This document shows, piece after piece, positions 22,100 through 30,527 of a DNA stretch of 64,000 bases. Origin of the DNA: Apoda limacodes (lineage: Eukaryota; Arthropoda; Insecta; Lepidoptera; Limacodidae). Positions within the stretch are counted from its first letter, which is position 1; every line of letters starts with the position of its first letter. The notes under the pieces are model-generated. The model was not told where the DNA came from, did not search any database, and saw only the letters and a program-made list of their open reading frames with translations. The stretch lies in contig OX291552.1 of assembly GCA_946406115.1 (NCBI GenBank), forward strand, positions 1,178,001-1,242,000, in the 5' to 3' direction. A program made the translations under genes and the position numbers.

Positions 22100-22238
22100 C
22101 ACGGCAGCGTCGGCGAGCTGCTCAACTGCAGTGCGGGGAGCGACGACGTGTTCGAGCCACCACCCCCGCCCCGCGACCCACCCGCACACCCCGCACCGAT
22201 GGACGGGGACCTCTCCGACTGCGAAGGTACCATTGTCG
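22100..22238 (+). CDS. dx: deltex exon D: Pro-rich linker with two possible donors
   Basis: The acceptor is gtgcgtgcag at 22099, phase 0. It encodes HGSVGELLNCSAGSDDVFEP, then a proline-rich patch and MDGDLSDCEG. Two donors in the same phase lie 12 nt apart: gaag|gtacca after 22226 and gtcg|gtaagt after 22238. The second is the better consensus. Either choice joins in frame to exon E, giving ...CEG-LDP or ...CEGTIVG-LDP. The acidic/proline composition fits the linker just before the RING. No domain recognised. Confidence 0.72.
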
Positions 22239-23198
22239 GTAAGTTGCATTTCAAACACAACTTTACTAACAATATTATATTCGACTTCTTACTCTGATCT
22301 CTGATGTCAAGAGAAATAAAATATCGGAGTACTCTTAAATACCTGAACTCAATCACACGATTGACGATTTTTGAAAAGTGTAAAAAAAAAAATGGCAACA
22401 GCTTTGTTTTTAGTAGCTTACTAACTTATTTATATTACTAAGTGTTTCAGTACAGATTTTATACTTGTTAGTTGATTAAAAAAGTATAGTATTATTACTT
22501 TAAATAGTTGAGTTCCTTTCCGACTCTTTTTGGCAGAAATTAACATTGTTTATATTGTATTGACGATTTAAAAGTGTCCTTAAAATATAGAAACTTTTGT
22601 ATACACTTGTGTAAGTTTAACAATCAGTTATTGTAGTGAAATTTGTTTACCCATTTGAAGATTATAGATTTTCTAGACGATGAAGGGATGATACTATTCA
22701 TGACCAACTGCCACAGGTCTGATCGATTCAGAAATTTGTATCCTGTTACTTAATGTTATTTCAAGAACAAGAACGTAGTCACCTTGGCCTAATGCTGCAG
22801 AATCACTTGGAATCTGCAGGATTCCCAACTCCTCACCAACTTATACCAAAGGATTTTTTTCTGAACTGACAATGCAGTTGGCTGTTGCAGCCATTACTGC
22901 TTCACCGGGCTTTTAGGGGCGACACTCTGAAGGAGTCTCAGCCCATATAGCGCCCAACGCTCAAGGGCTCCCCGTGGGGGGAGCCTCGGCTTGGGTTGTC
23001 GCTCTTCGGGGGCTAGGGTCTAGCAGAGGTGTCATATTTAGTTAAATTGAAATGGTTTCAATAAATAGATCATAGATAGATTACTCAGGGTCTGATGGTG
23101 GAGTAGGAAAGAGAAACGAGATAAATTGGCGTGGGATTCTAAACTACTTTTTCTCGTTTTATCGATATAAAATGTTGGCATACGATGAAGTACGCCTT
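22239..23198 (+). other. dx: deltex intron D-E, first part: shared repeat and a strong hairpin
   Basis: 22309-22372 is an inverted relative of 63628-63682 (shared 'atcggagtactcttaaatac'). 22869-22925 shares about 50 bp with the Pao relic at 55600-55650 (ttactgcttcaccgggct). 22950-23000 contains an inverted repeat with ggctcccc facing ggggagcc, extended outward by CAAGGG/CTTGGG-type pairs. No gene seen. Confidence 0.55.
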
Positions 23199-24836
23199 TT
23201 TTTATACTGCTAAGGTGGCAAACAAGCTTGTGGTCCGCCGGGCGGTAAGCTGTTACCACAACCTATGGGCGCATGCAACACCTGGGGCATCATAACTCGC
23301 ACGTTGCTAACCCTTCAAAAATCTAAAAACTTCTTGGAGAAACCCACAGATCGTATGCGTCTGCCGGACAAAAAGCAAGCCACCCATTTGCACAAACTCT
23401 TGGGGAACGCCGGCAACTTTGACAGAAGACCCTGGTGCCAGACCTGATCGAATGCCTTCGCTATGTCCAGGCTACATGCCAAAGCCTCCTCCTGACTCTC
23501 AACGGCTAGTGCCCATGAGATACACTAGTCAAGTCACTAGTCGAGCGACCGTGGCGAAAGCCATATTGACGGTCACTGACCAGGTCGTGTTTTTCTAGGT
23601 GTCAAACTAGCTGTGTGTTGATCACATGCTCCACCACCTTGGACAAGAGAGAGGTTATAGCGATAGGTCTGTAATTCGTTGGATCTGATCTATCGTCCTT
23701 TTTTGGGCACTGGGTGTACATTCGCATTCTTCTAAGAAGACAAAAATTGTCTAGTGTGGTAGGAAAGCGTGAATAGGTGCTTAAGTACAGGAAATAACTC
23801 AGATGCACACTGTTTAAGCACCACTGCTGGGACACTGTGTGGCCCCTTTCGACTTATGAACGTTTAGAGAAAGCAACGCCTGCCAGGCCTATGATGTGTT
23901 ATGGAGATTTCCCGCATGGTCTTACCACAACTTGGTATAGTAGGTGGTACAGCGCTTTCATAGTTCATATTCGAGTTTGAGGTAAAGAGACTGCCGAGTA
24001 GATCGGCTTTCTCTTTAGCACTATGGGCCATGTAGCTCGCAAGTCGCCGACCCATTTTGCTGACGAATTGGAATTTAGCTCTGGCAGTTGCTTACTTATT
24101 AAAACTCGAGGCAGCATTTAATTTTCGTTTTAACTCAGAAATATTCGGATTCATTATTATTATGAGTCGTGGTCCAAGCTTCGTACGCAGTTTGCTTGAG
24201 AATTTTAGCTTTTCTGCAAGCTAGATTAAACCACTGTCGTTTTTTTGACACCGGCAGCTACTCGTGGGTTAGGAATAAAACATTCCATACCAGCGAGGAT
24301 TGTCTTAGTGACTGCGGCTGTGCAGACGTCAGGATCTTCTGAGCTCAAGCAAAACTGCCTCCATACTAAGATGCATTAATTTCACGTAATCCATCCCAGT
24401 CTGCCGACTAATATTGCCAGACACAACGCAAATTAGTAGGCCCAGATGGATCGGGTTGTGTGCGTGCCACTTAAGTCCGAAAGAGACAGTGGTCCGCATC
24501 TACTGAGACGGAATATCTGACTGGACGTGTAGTCACCAGAAGGGTCCAGCACGCCGCGTTTACGCCGAGCAATAACAGCAACGAGCACCGCCGGTCCTCC
24601 GCTGTCCGCGCAGCGAATCCTCAAAGAGCTATGGCAACCTTACCGCCAGGAACACAACACTACTCAATGTTAGCGTTATTTTGGCCGCGGTTATCTGTAA
24701 GGTGGAGGTACACTTCCCCAGTTCGGGCTGCTTATTCGGGCGAGTACTCGATATACCCTGCTTTTATTGTTCGGTTGGCTTATTCGAGCAATACTCGCTG
24801 TGCCCTACCTCTTTTTAACGTGCCAAATTTTGATAC
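23199..24836 (-). mobile_element. Jockey-like LINE copy with intact-looking 5' leader, internally deleted
   Basis: Minus strand. The 5' leader is 24836-24560. The endonuclease end is frameshifted (24624-24433, same peptide as at 42.0-42.18 kb), followed by the pre-RT region (RRLASYMAHSAKEKADLLGS, 24055-23864), an RT start (RSDPTNYRPIAITSLLSKVV), then palm pieces to about 23360 and the 3' tail with a T-run at 23199. Large parts of the endonuclease, RT palm and C-terminus are missing. The leader is shared with 37593-37835 and 41068-41130. Confidence 0.82.
24590..24836 (-). promoter_or_regulatory. 5' leader of the jockey-like LINE family (copy at 24.6 kb)
   Basis: The segment occurs again in opposite orientation at 37593-37835 at the start of the other long copy. 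It contains two related subunits (aagaggtagggcac...gagta..gctcgaataagc and aaagcagggtat..cgagtactcgcccgaataagc), then 'aactggggaagt' and 'ggaggaccggcggtgct'. Because it occupies the 5' end of both copies, an internal promoter is a reasonable guess; no promoter test is implied. Confidence 0.55.
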
Positions 24837-25061
24837 AAGTACCTCAGTGTATTTTGTACTTTGGCTGTCAGTGTTGCCAGCGAAGTACATACTAACGAAC
24901 AGTAGCAAACGTATATGTATTATTTTTTATTGTCATATAAACACATGAATCTGCATATTGTGAGAAGAATATTTTTTTTTGTCTTCCATCTTCGTCCATA
25001 TCCAGGACGTAGACTGCATCTTGTGAGTTATGTGATGTGTATGTGTGTGTTGTGTGGTCAG

Positions 25062-25258
25062 GGCTGGACCCTGCGTCGTCGGCGATGTGTGCGTACGTGT
25101 CTTCGGCGTCGTGCGTGCAGTGGGGCGCCGTGTGCCCCGTGTGTCTCGGCCCGCTGGGGGGCGCCGGGGGTGCGCCGGCGGTCGCACTGCGCCCCTGCCA
25201 CCACCTGCTGCATCTGCACTGCCTCAACCGACACCTCGCCGACCTCGCACACAAACAG
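25062..25258 (+). CDS. dx: deltex exon E: first six RING ligands
   Basis: The acceptor tgtggtcag ends at 25061 and the donor is aaacag|gtagct at 25259. Phase is 1 in and 0 out. It encodes GLDPASSAMCAYVSSASCVQ, then the first part of the RING: CPVC, a Gly/Ala loop, and PCHHLLHLHCLNRHL. In the partial protein the ligands are C253, C256, C274, H276, H279 and C282. The spacing C-x-H-x2-H-x2-C is the one found in Deltex RINGs. The RING recruits the E2 enzyme for ubiquitin transfer. The loop between the first and second ligand pairs is rich in Gly/Ala. Overlapping open frames on both strands are composition shadows. Confidence 0.88.
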
Positions 25259-25452
25259 GTAGCTCGAGGGGCCACTAGCAACAGGTCAACAGATCATTAT
25301 TATTGTATCACATTTAATATAACTAATATATAAATGCGAAAGTACGTTTGTTTGCGGACAAGAGTTATTAACGTCATAATGAGCAATCTTTCTTTCTAAC
25401 TGACGAATGGCTGATAAAATGGGTCGTTTGTAAACTACCACTGAAACTTTAG
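25259..25452 (+). other. dx: deltex intron E-F, start
   Basis: AT-rich, no recognised feature; it leads to the MITE beginning at 25453. Confidence 0.4.
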
Positions 25453-26011
25453 GTTGGTCCGCACTAGACCGGCGCTTCACCACGCGACGCGTCAGTATAT
25501 TATTTTGAGCATTTTATATAGAGCATACCGCACTTAAGACGCAACGCGCTGTGACGCGAGGCTAGTGCGGTATAGGAAGCAGCGCGGCGCGTCGCGTCAG
25601 TCTGCTTGCTACTCTTGATGAAATGACATGCGCCGCTCTGTGCGATACAGAAACAAAGATAAAGGAAGAGAAATAAATTAATAAAGTAATTTCTTATTGC
25701 GATTACTTTACGATCTTCAATTAACCAGCAAAAAAAAAAAAATCAATATGTGGGCGAAAAATCATTGTATCTGATTAGTAAAACAAAGATATTATTCCAT
25801 AATATATTTGAACCAGTAACTATTTATGTGCATATCATAATTTTTTGCCATAGTAATAGATTGTGAACAGAAAAATGGAAATAATAATTGAATCCTCATA
25901 ACTGTCGCCCATCTTTCTTCGGGGCTCGCAGACCAAATATGACGCGTCCTGCAGCTCGAGTGCGATAGGTATCGAGACGTGACGCGCAGCGCCGCTCTAG
26001 TGCAGTCCAAC
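25453..26011. mobile_element. 559-bp non-autonomous DNA transposon (MITE-like)
   Basis: The left end GTTGGTCCGCACTAGACCGG and the right end (complement GTTGGACTGCACTAGAGCGG) are inverted repeats with few mismatches. Both sides are flanked by CTTTAG (25447-25452, 26012-26017). Inside are further inverted motifs (ataccgcactt / gctagtgcggtat) and GC-rich subterminal repeats such as gcgcggcgcgtcgcg. No transposase. The family is not identified; a 6-bp duplication does not by itself settle the superfamily. Confidence 0.75.
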
Positions 26012-26017
26012 CTTTAG

Positions 26018-26794
26018 CTTAAATGTATTTCCCGTGTCGCTATGTTACACCTTTTAATATTATTAATTATTTTAATATGATTAAAAGCAGGTCTAACCTG
26101 TTCACCTTCCTGTTTGTTCCCCTGGAAAATGGCCTGCTGTATTAAACTAAGGACCAATTTACAACCGTGCCTTTACTTACTTCACAAAGGGCATTGTTCA
26201 GATCTGACCTGGCGTGAACAATTTTTTTAAATAAGTAATATTATTTTATTCAAAAGAGAAATGTTCAAAGTGTTTCGTAGTATCAGTATTTTTAGATAAA
26301 CAACAAAATTAGTAAGTTAATCACAGGGCTGCCATTTAACATTTTGTTTTCAAATATGCATGAAAAATAATCGATATTATGTTGTAATGTTGGTTTAAAT
26401 TAATCGAGTTTGCATTTGTCATGTATAAAATAATATAGTTAATTGGCTTCATCTTAAGCGGTTGTCGTTTTTCATAATTTGTATTCTAACACTTTTCATT
26501 CTAAAAATGTTAATAGGCTTTGAAACTTAAATATTACAATACATATATTAAAAGGGTTTGTACTACTTGAAAAATAATATTTTTTTGCCTCAAAATTTGT
26601 CCATGTAAGGCCAAAACCCTTACTGGATCTATATTCTCGTTTCTCTGACACCCAAGTGTCCAGCCGCGGATATGCCGGCGGCGAGTTTAAAGAATGTCCT
26701 ACTTGATTCAGTCGTTGAAAACATACAAAATGTTAAGGATTACAATGACATTGATTGGCATACTGACTAATTTATTGATTGAACTCTCTTTTAA
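26018..26794 (+). other. dx: deltex intron E-F, middle
   Basis: Strongly AT-rich intronic sequence. I see no coding or structured element apart from a short GC-rich patch at 26655-26695 (cagccgcggatatgccggcgg). Confidence 0.4.
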
Positions 26795-26796
26795 GT

Positions 26797-27165
26797 CGGT
26801 GACTCACCGTTAAGGGTAAACGCCGTAGGATAAGGGTTAAGGGTAAAGTTCCGTGAATTAATCTTAGTATTTTGATTTTTAGAAAAAAACAAAAAATTAA
26901 GTGCTTGCGGTTTTTGGTTTCATGAAATTTTGATAAGCCATTATTTTTAATCTTTTTTGTAAGTTGCTTCATACAAGAAACTCCGGCGCCTTAGCAAAAA
27001 TATTAAAAATAATGGCTTATTAGAATCTCATTAAACCAAAACGGCGAGCTCTAAAATGATTGTTTTTTTTTAAATCATAATGTTAATTAAAATTCAGGCA
27101 TCTTTGAAGTTCATTTTGTATGAAACAATCTACGGCGTTCACCCTTAACGTTAGAACACTCATTA
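26797..27165. mobile_element. Foldback element (nested inverted repeats)
   Basis: Outer arms 26809-26828 (gttaagggtaaacgccgtag) and 27130-27149 pair with one mismatch. Inner arms near 26933-26957 and 26996-27021 (aagccattatttttaat / attaaaaataatggctt) also pair. There is no open frame. It looks like a MITE or foldback of about 350 bp. Confidence 0.65.
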
Positions 27166-27218
27166 CGTGCTGTTACCTGTGTGAACGTTGCTCCACCAGT
27201 GCTCACGGGTTTAGTTAA

Positions 27219-27575
27219 GACGCGTTCACACGACAATAGTACACTCGTACGAGTCGGCTTTATAAGAGTGCACTCTCATTACGACACGGACACGCGTCTG
27301 AGTATTCTCGCGTTTTAATTTAATTAAAATACTCTTATTCCGGATGACATCAAGTAACATTTTTTTGCAAGGTTGATATTGTTGCAAATACGAGTATGCT
27401 AATAACAAGTACAAAAGAAAAAAACCGAACGGTTCTTTACTCGAACCAGCCCTGAAAAATAGAGCACGGCCCGAGAACTGACAACTGAGATCGCACGCTG
27501 TCGTCCGAGTTGCCACAATACGAGAGGTGTCCGAGTACACTTGGGCGAGCATACTCTGTTAGTGTATACGCGGCC
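27219..27575. mobile_element. TTAA-flanked MITE, probably piggyBac-derived
   Basis: It is flanked by TTAA on both sides (27215-27218 and 27576-27579). The ends are imperfect inverted repeats: GACGCGTTCACACGACAATA on the left and the complement of GTGTATACGCGGCC on the right, with further pairing in 'gtacactcgtacgag' against 'cgagcatactctg'. TTAA target choice is the hallmark of piggyBac-type transposition. No transposase gene. It ends 63 bp upstream of deltex exon F. Confidence 0.6.
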
Positions 27576-27638
27576 TTAAAGTGTCGTAATGTCTGTGACG
27601 TGACATTACTGGAGAGCCTTGTTGGTATTGTTATACAG

Positions 27639-27853
27639 GAGCCGCTGTACATCGAGTGTCTGGTGTGCGGGCGCGTGTACGGCGGGGGCGGGGGAGGTAG
27701 GGGTGCGGGGGGCGCGGGGTGCGTCGCTGAGACGAGTGCGGGGGGCGCGGCAGTGCGGGGCGCGCAGCCGGCTGGCAGTATGGCGTGGCGGCTGCAGCCC
27801 GGCGCGCTGCCCGGACACCCGCCCCACACAAACACAATACTCGTCACATACAA
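27639..27853 (+). CDS. dx: deltex exon F: RING end and start of the DTC domain
   Basis: The acceptor is ttatacag at 27638 and the donor is tacaa|gtatga at 27854. Phase is 0 in and 2 out. EPLYIECLVCGRVYG supplies the last two RING ligands (C301, C304) and the VYG that opens the DTC domain. After a Gly/Ala-rich insert come AQPAGSMAWRLQPGALPGH and TNTILVTY, matching the deltex pattern G.QP.G.M......LPG......I.ITY. In vertebrate deltex only about five residues separate YG from QP; here there are 27. The exon starts only 63 bp after a TTAA-flanked MITE. Confidence 0.9.
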
Positions 27854-29005
27854 GTATGAGCACGCAACTTACATACATTATACACAGATCTCACACCCGA
27901 CTAACACACACAATTGTATATTAAACCATTTGAAATTTATACCACAACTAGCTGATCCGGCGAACGTTGTTAACACTGGGCTCTAATTTGCACTAAAAAG
28001 CTTAATATTTCGCAAACGCATCGCTGAATAGGAAAATGGTTTTAGCACACCCTCAATGTTTTTAAACGAGCTATCTAACGACACACCATGAGGTGGATGA
28101 AAAAAAAAATTAATTCGCACTTTACGTGTCGGGTAGGCACCCTGTAAAAATCTTTTTCTAATTTTATTTTACCACTCTGGCGGCCTAATTAATATGTATA
28201 TCCATGCCAAATTACAGCTTTCTAGTTCCAAAGGTCTCAGAGCTAAGCCGCGGACAGAGCGAAACTATAAGGATTCCTTGTTGACTACCTAGTCCGTTTC
28301 TACACAGGGGAGCAGCTGGTAAGGATCCAGAGCTGCACAAAGTCTAGTCCTTAGTTATTTCTTGTGGTCAATTGTTAAGACCTAATATGAGTCAGTAATC
28401 GATGAGTTAATGAGATTTGTATTAATGTGTTGCAACCTGTACCTATTACCTACTAAGGAACCCTAAAAATTGAAAGTGGCACTGGGGGTCCGACCGCCGC
28501 ACCTAAAACTTGGGACATGCTAGTGCGCTAGTGAACTAGCTATGCTTAGAGTTTCTCTGATTTAGAAATAAGGACATACAAAAAAAAAATGAAGTCATCG
28601 ACATAGCTCGCAGAGACAGCTGAAGTGGCAGTGGGCTGGCCAATTCTGTCGGAGGATCGATGGTCGATGGAGCAGACCGCGTACGGGAAGGTGAAGCGTG
28701 AGCGCGTTCCAGCCCGGTGGACCGACGACCGGCGACCTTGAGAGGGTAGCTGATGGTGGCCGGATGCTGGATACTTCACACCTTGAACAATTCATGCTAT
28801 AATCGTGTTATTCGTGACTAGTAACACACAGTGCGAGCTTGTTCTGAATGAGAGGTAACGGGATCGTAATAGAGGCGAGGCGGGCAGTGGCCGTACTGAA
28901 TGAAGCGGTATACTGGGGTAGAAGGTAGCATAACGTGATTAGTTGAGGACAATGTGGAACCGTGTGTGTAAACACGCAGTAAGGTTGCGTTGATGTTTGT
29001 TCCAG
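27854..29005 (+). other. dx: deltex intron F-G with repeat fragments
   Basis: 27945-28160 holds a common lepidopteran repeat piece (agctgatccggcgaacgttg). 28565-28800 holds an RTE-like C-terminal relic (separate entry). 28800-29000 shows nothing clear beyond the pyrimidine-rich acceptor. Confidence 0.5.
28565..28800 (+). mobile_element. RTE-like LINE C-terminal relic
   Basis: The plus strand encodes QLKWQWAGQFCRRIDGRWSR, then after frame changes RWTDD and VAGCWI. This is the zinc-finger-less C-terminal end typical of RTE-type LINE proteins (W.WAGH.AR..D.RW...........G.P..RW.DD). Several frameshifts; a short, dead fragment. Confidence 0.6.
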
Positions 29006-29114
29006 CTTCCAGTCTGGTCGGCAGGGCCCCGAGCACCCGGCCCCGGGCGCACCCTACTACGCGGTGGGTTTCCCGCGACACTCGCTGCTTCCGGACACGC
29101 CGCTCGGACGACAG
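29006..29114 (+). CDS. dx: deltex exon G: core DTC motif
   Basis: The acceptor is tgttccag at 29005 and the donor is cgacag|gtaggt at 29115. Phase is 2 in and 0 out. The split codon gives Asn, so the join reads TYN-FQSGRQGPEHP. The exon continues APYYAVGFPRHSLLPDTPLG, a very good match to the family signature QGPEHP.PG.....RGFPR..YLP....GR. This is the strongest single piece of evidence for deltex. Two other AGs downstream (29012, 29024) would break the phase or lose conserved residues. Confidence 0.93.
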
Positions 29115-29274
29115 GTAGGTGTTGCCGCCCCCCGCACACCGCGCACATGCGACCTATTCTCTAGCAATATTTTGACGAGATTATAAAAAAAACCAGCCAA
29201 GTGCGAGTTGGATTCGCGCACTGAGGGTTCCGTACCTAGCACCACCATTTACGTAATTTACAAACACAGAAAAA

Positions 29275-29330
29275 GTGTGCCGCTTAGCGGTCACCCATCC
29301 AAGTGCTGACCAAGCCCGACGCTGCTTAAC
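29275..29330 (-). repeat. 5S-rRNA-derived module 1
   Basis: The complement reads TTAAGCAGCGTCGGGCTTGG, then TCAGCACTTGGATGGGTGAC, then CGCT. This is the second half of 5S rRNA, including the internal control region used by RNA polymerase III. It is not a complete 5S gene: the first half is missing. Confidence 0.7.
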
Positions 29331-29497
29331 TATGAATATCGTTTTCAACAAACAAATGTGTGATGTGACTGTCTGTTGTTTTTTCTTTTTTCGTAAATTA
29401 CGTAAATCGTGGTATGGAACCCACGCTAAGTTAGTCCGACTTGCACTTGACCGAAGTTAATAACACGTACGTTTACGAAAAAAGACAAAAACAAAAA

Positions 29498-29552
29498 GTG
29501 TGCCGCTTAGCAGTCACCCATCCAAGTGCTGACCAAGCCCGACGTGCTTAAC
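29498..29552 (-). repeat. 5S-rRNA-derived module 2
   Basis: Second copy of the module, about 222 bp downstream, with a 1-base deletion (gacgtgctt against gacgctgctt) and an adjoining shared flank (aaaagtgtgccgcttag before, 'aacaaatgtg' after). The pair forms a local tandem duplication inside the dispersed repeat. Confidence 0.68.
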
Positions 29553-29989
29553 TTTGAATATCTTTTCCAATAAACAAATGTGGTACTGTTTCTCTCAATA
29601 ATAAGTTAGATGGCGCTGTACCGGTAATTTAAAATAGCCTGGTTTTTATTATTTGTTGTTATACATAGAGTTGTTTGTATGTATAACTGTTTTTACGATA
29701 GAACAAAAACAACGAAAATGTGTTTCTTGTATGGGGAACCCCCTTAAATTTTAACTTTTTATTATTTGACAGATAATCCCGCATTATAACACATATTCTG
29801 TGAAACAATTTGGGCTTTTACCTATTTCGATCTAAAAGATAAAGCCTTTTAATGGTCAGACAGACAGACAGCGGGTTAGTAATAGGGCTACGTTGGCACC
29901 CTATAGGTACGGAACTCTAAAAATAGTCTACATAAACTTTTTACATAAATTAGTGCATGGAAAATACTTATTACATCGTTAGAGAAATC

Positions 29990-30480
29990 AGCTTGTGTTT
30001 TGTATATTACCAAGGTAGCATACAGGGTTACGGCCAAACTCAAGTTAAATGTTCACTGTACTCTATGAACGCTTGGGATACCAGGGGCATCAGCTACGTG
30101 TCTTGAACCCTATGAAAATTTAATGACTCATGAAATACCCCGTTTTGCAGCGCCTAGCGAAAACCTTCGCGAGAGGGAGTACGTCGGACACCTCACAGTG
30201 CGTCACCATTTAGGTTATAAGTTGTGAAATAAGACTACACTGGCGAGCGTTGCAAGTTTGTAAGGAACTAGTCGTGAACAAAATTTTAAACATTTCTTTA
30301 GAACACTAATCGCGGCTTTTAACGTCGGAACACACACAGGAGACAAACACTCTCCTCAAACTTAAGTTTCAATATCGCTTGCAAGTTACGGTTCCTTAAC
30401 TATTAAAAGGTCGAAGCCAGTCTGAGTGTGGCCCTAAGACGGTAGGACGGTAGCAGAACTCCAGATGTCTGTTCCGAGAT
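29990..30480 (-). mobile_element. Old jockey-like LINE tail, just upstream of deltex exon H
   Basis: The order 'aaggtagcatacagg..acggcc', 'gaacgcttgggataccaggggcat', 'acacacaggagacaaacactctcctcaaactt' and 'ttaaaaggtcgaagccag' parallels the minus-strand LINE tail at 45826-46310, but is heavily diverged. Confidence 0.6.
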
Positions 30481-30527
30481 GAAATACTGTTAGTTGTTGG
30501 TGAGAGGTGTGTTGTGTTGTGTTGCAG

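Larger units (their letters stand above)
29184..29935 (+). mobile_element. Dispersed lepidopteran repeat containing two 5S-rRNA-like modules
   Basis: It starts 'accagccaagtgcgagttgg' with 'gagggttccgtacc' and ends after 'cagacagacagacagcgg', 'agtaatagggct' and 'tacggaactctaaaaatag'. The same start and end occur at 44456-44765 and 53985-54990. It lies in deltex intron G-H. Two inner modules (29275-29330, 29498-29552) are reverse complements of part of 5S rRNA. Confidence 0.7.

Noticed and set aside
24631..24948. 105-codon plus-strand gene
   Set aside because: It lies on the complement of the jockey-like LINE leader, whose sequence recurs at 37.6 kb; no protein family match.
24892..25281. Arg/Cys-rich frames on both strands at the RING exon
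   Set aside because: GC-rich shadows of deltex exon E; only the frame with the eight RING ligands and consistent splice phases is retained.
29275..29330. 5S rRNA gene
   Set aside because: Only the second half is present and it is embedded in a dispersed repeat.
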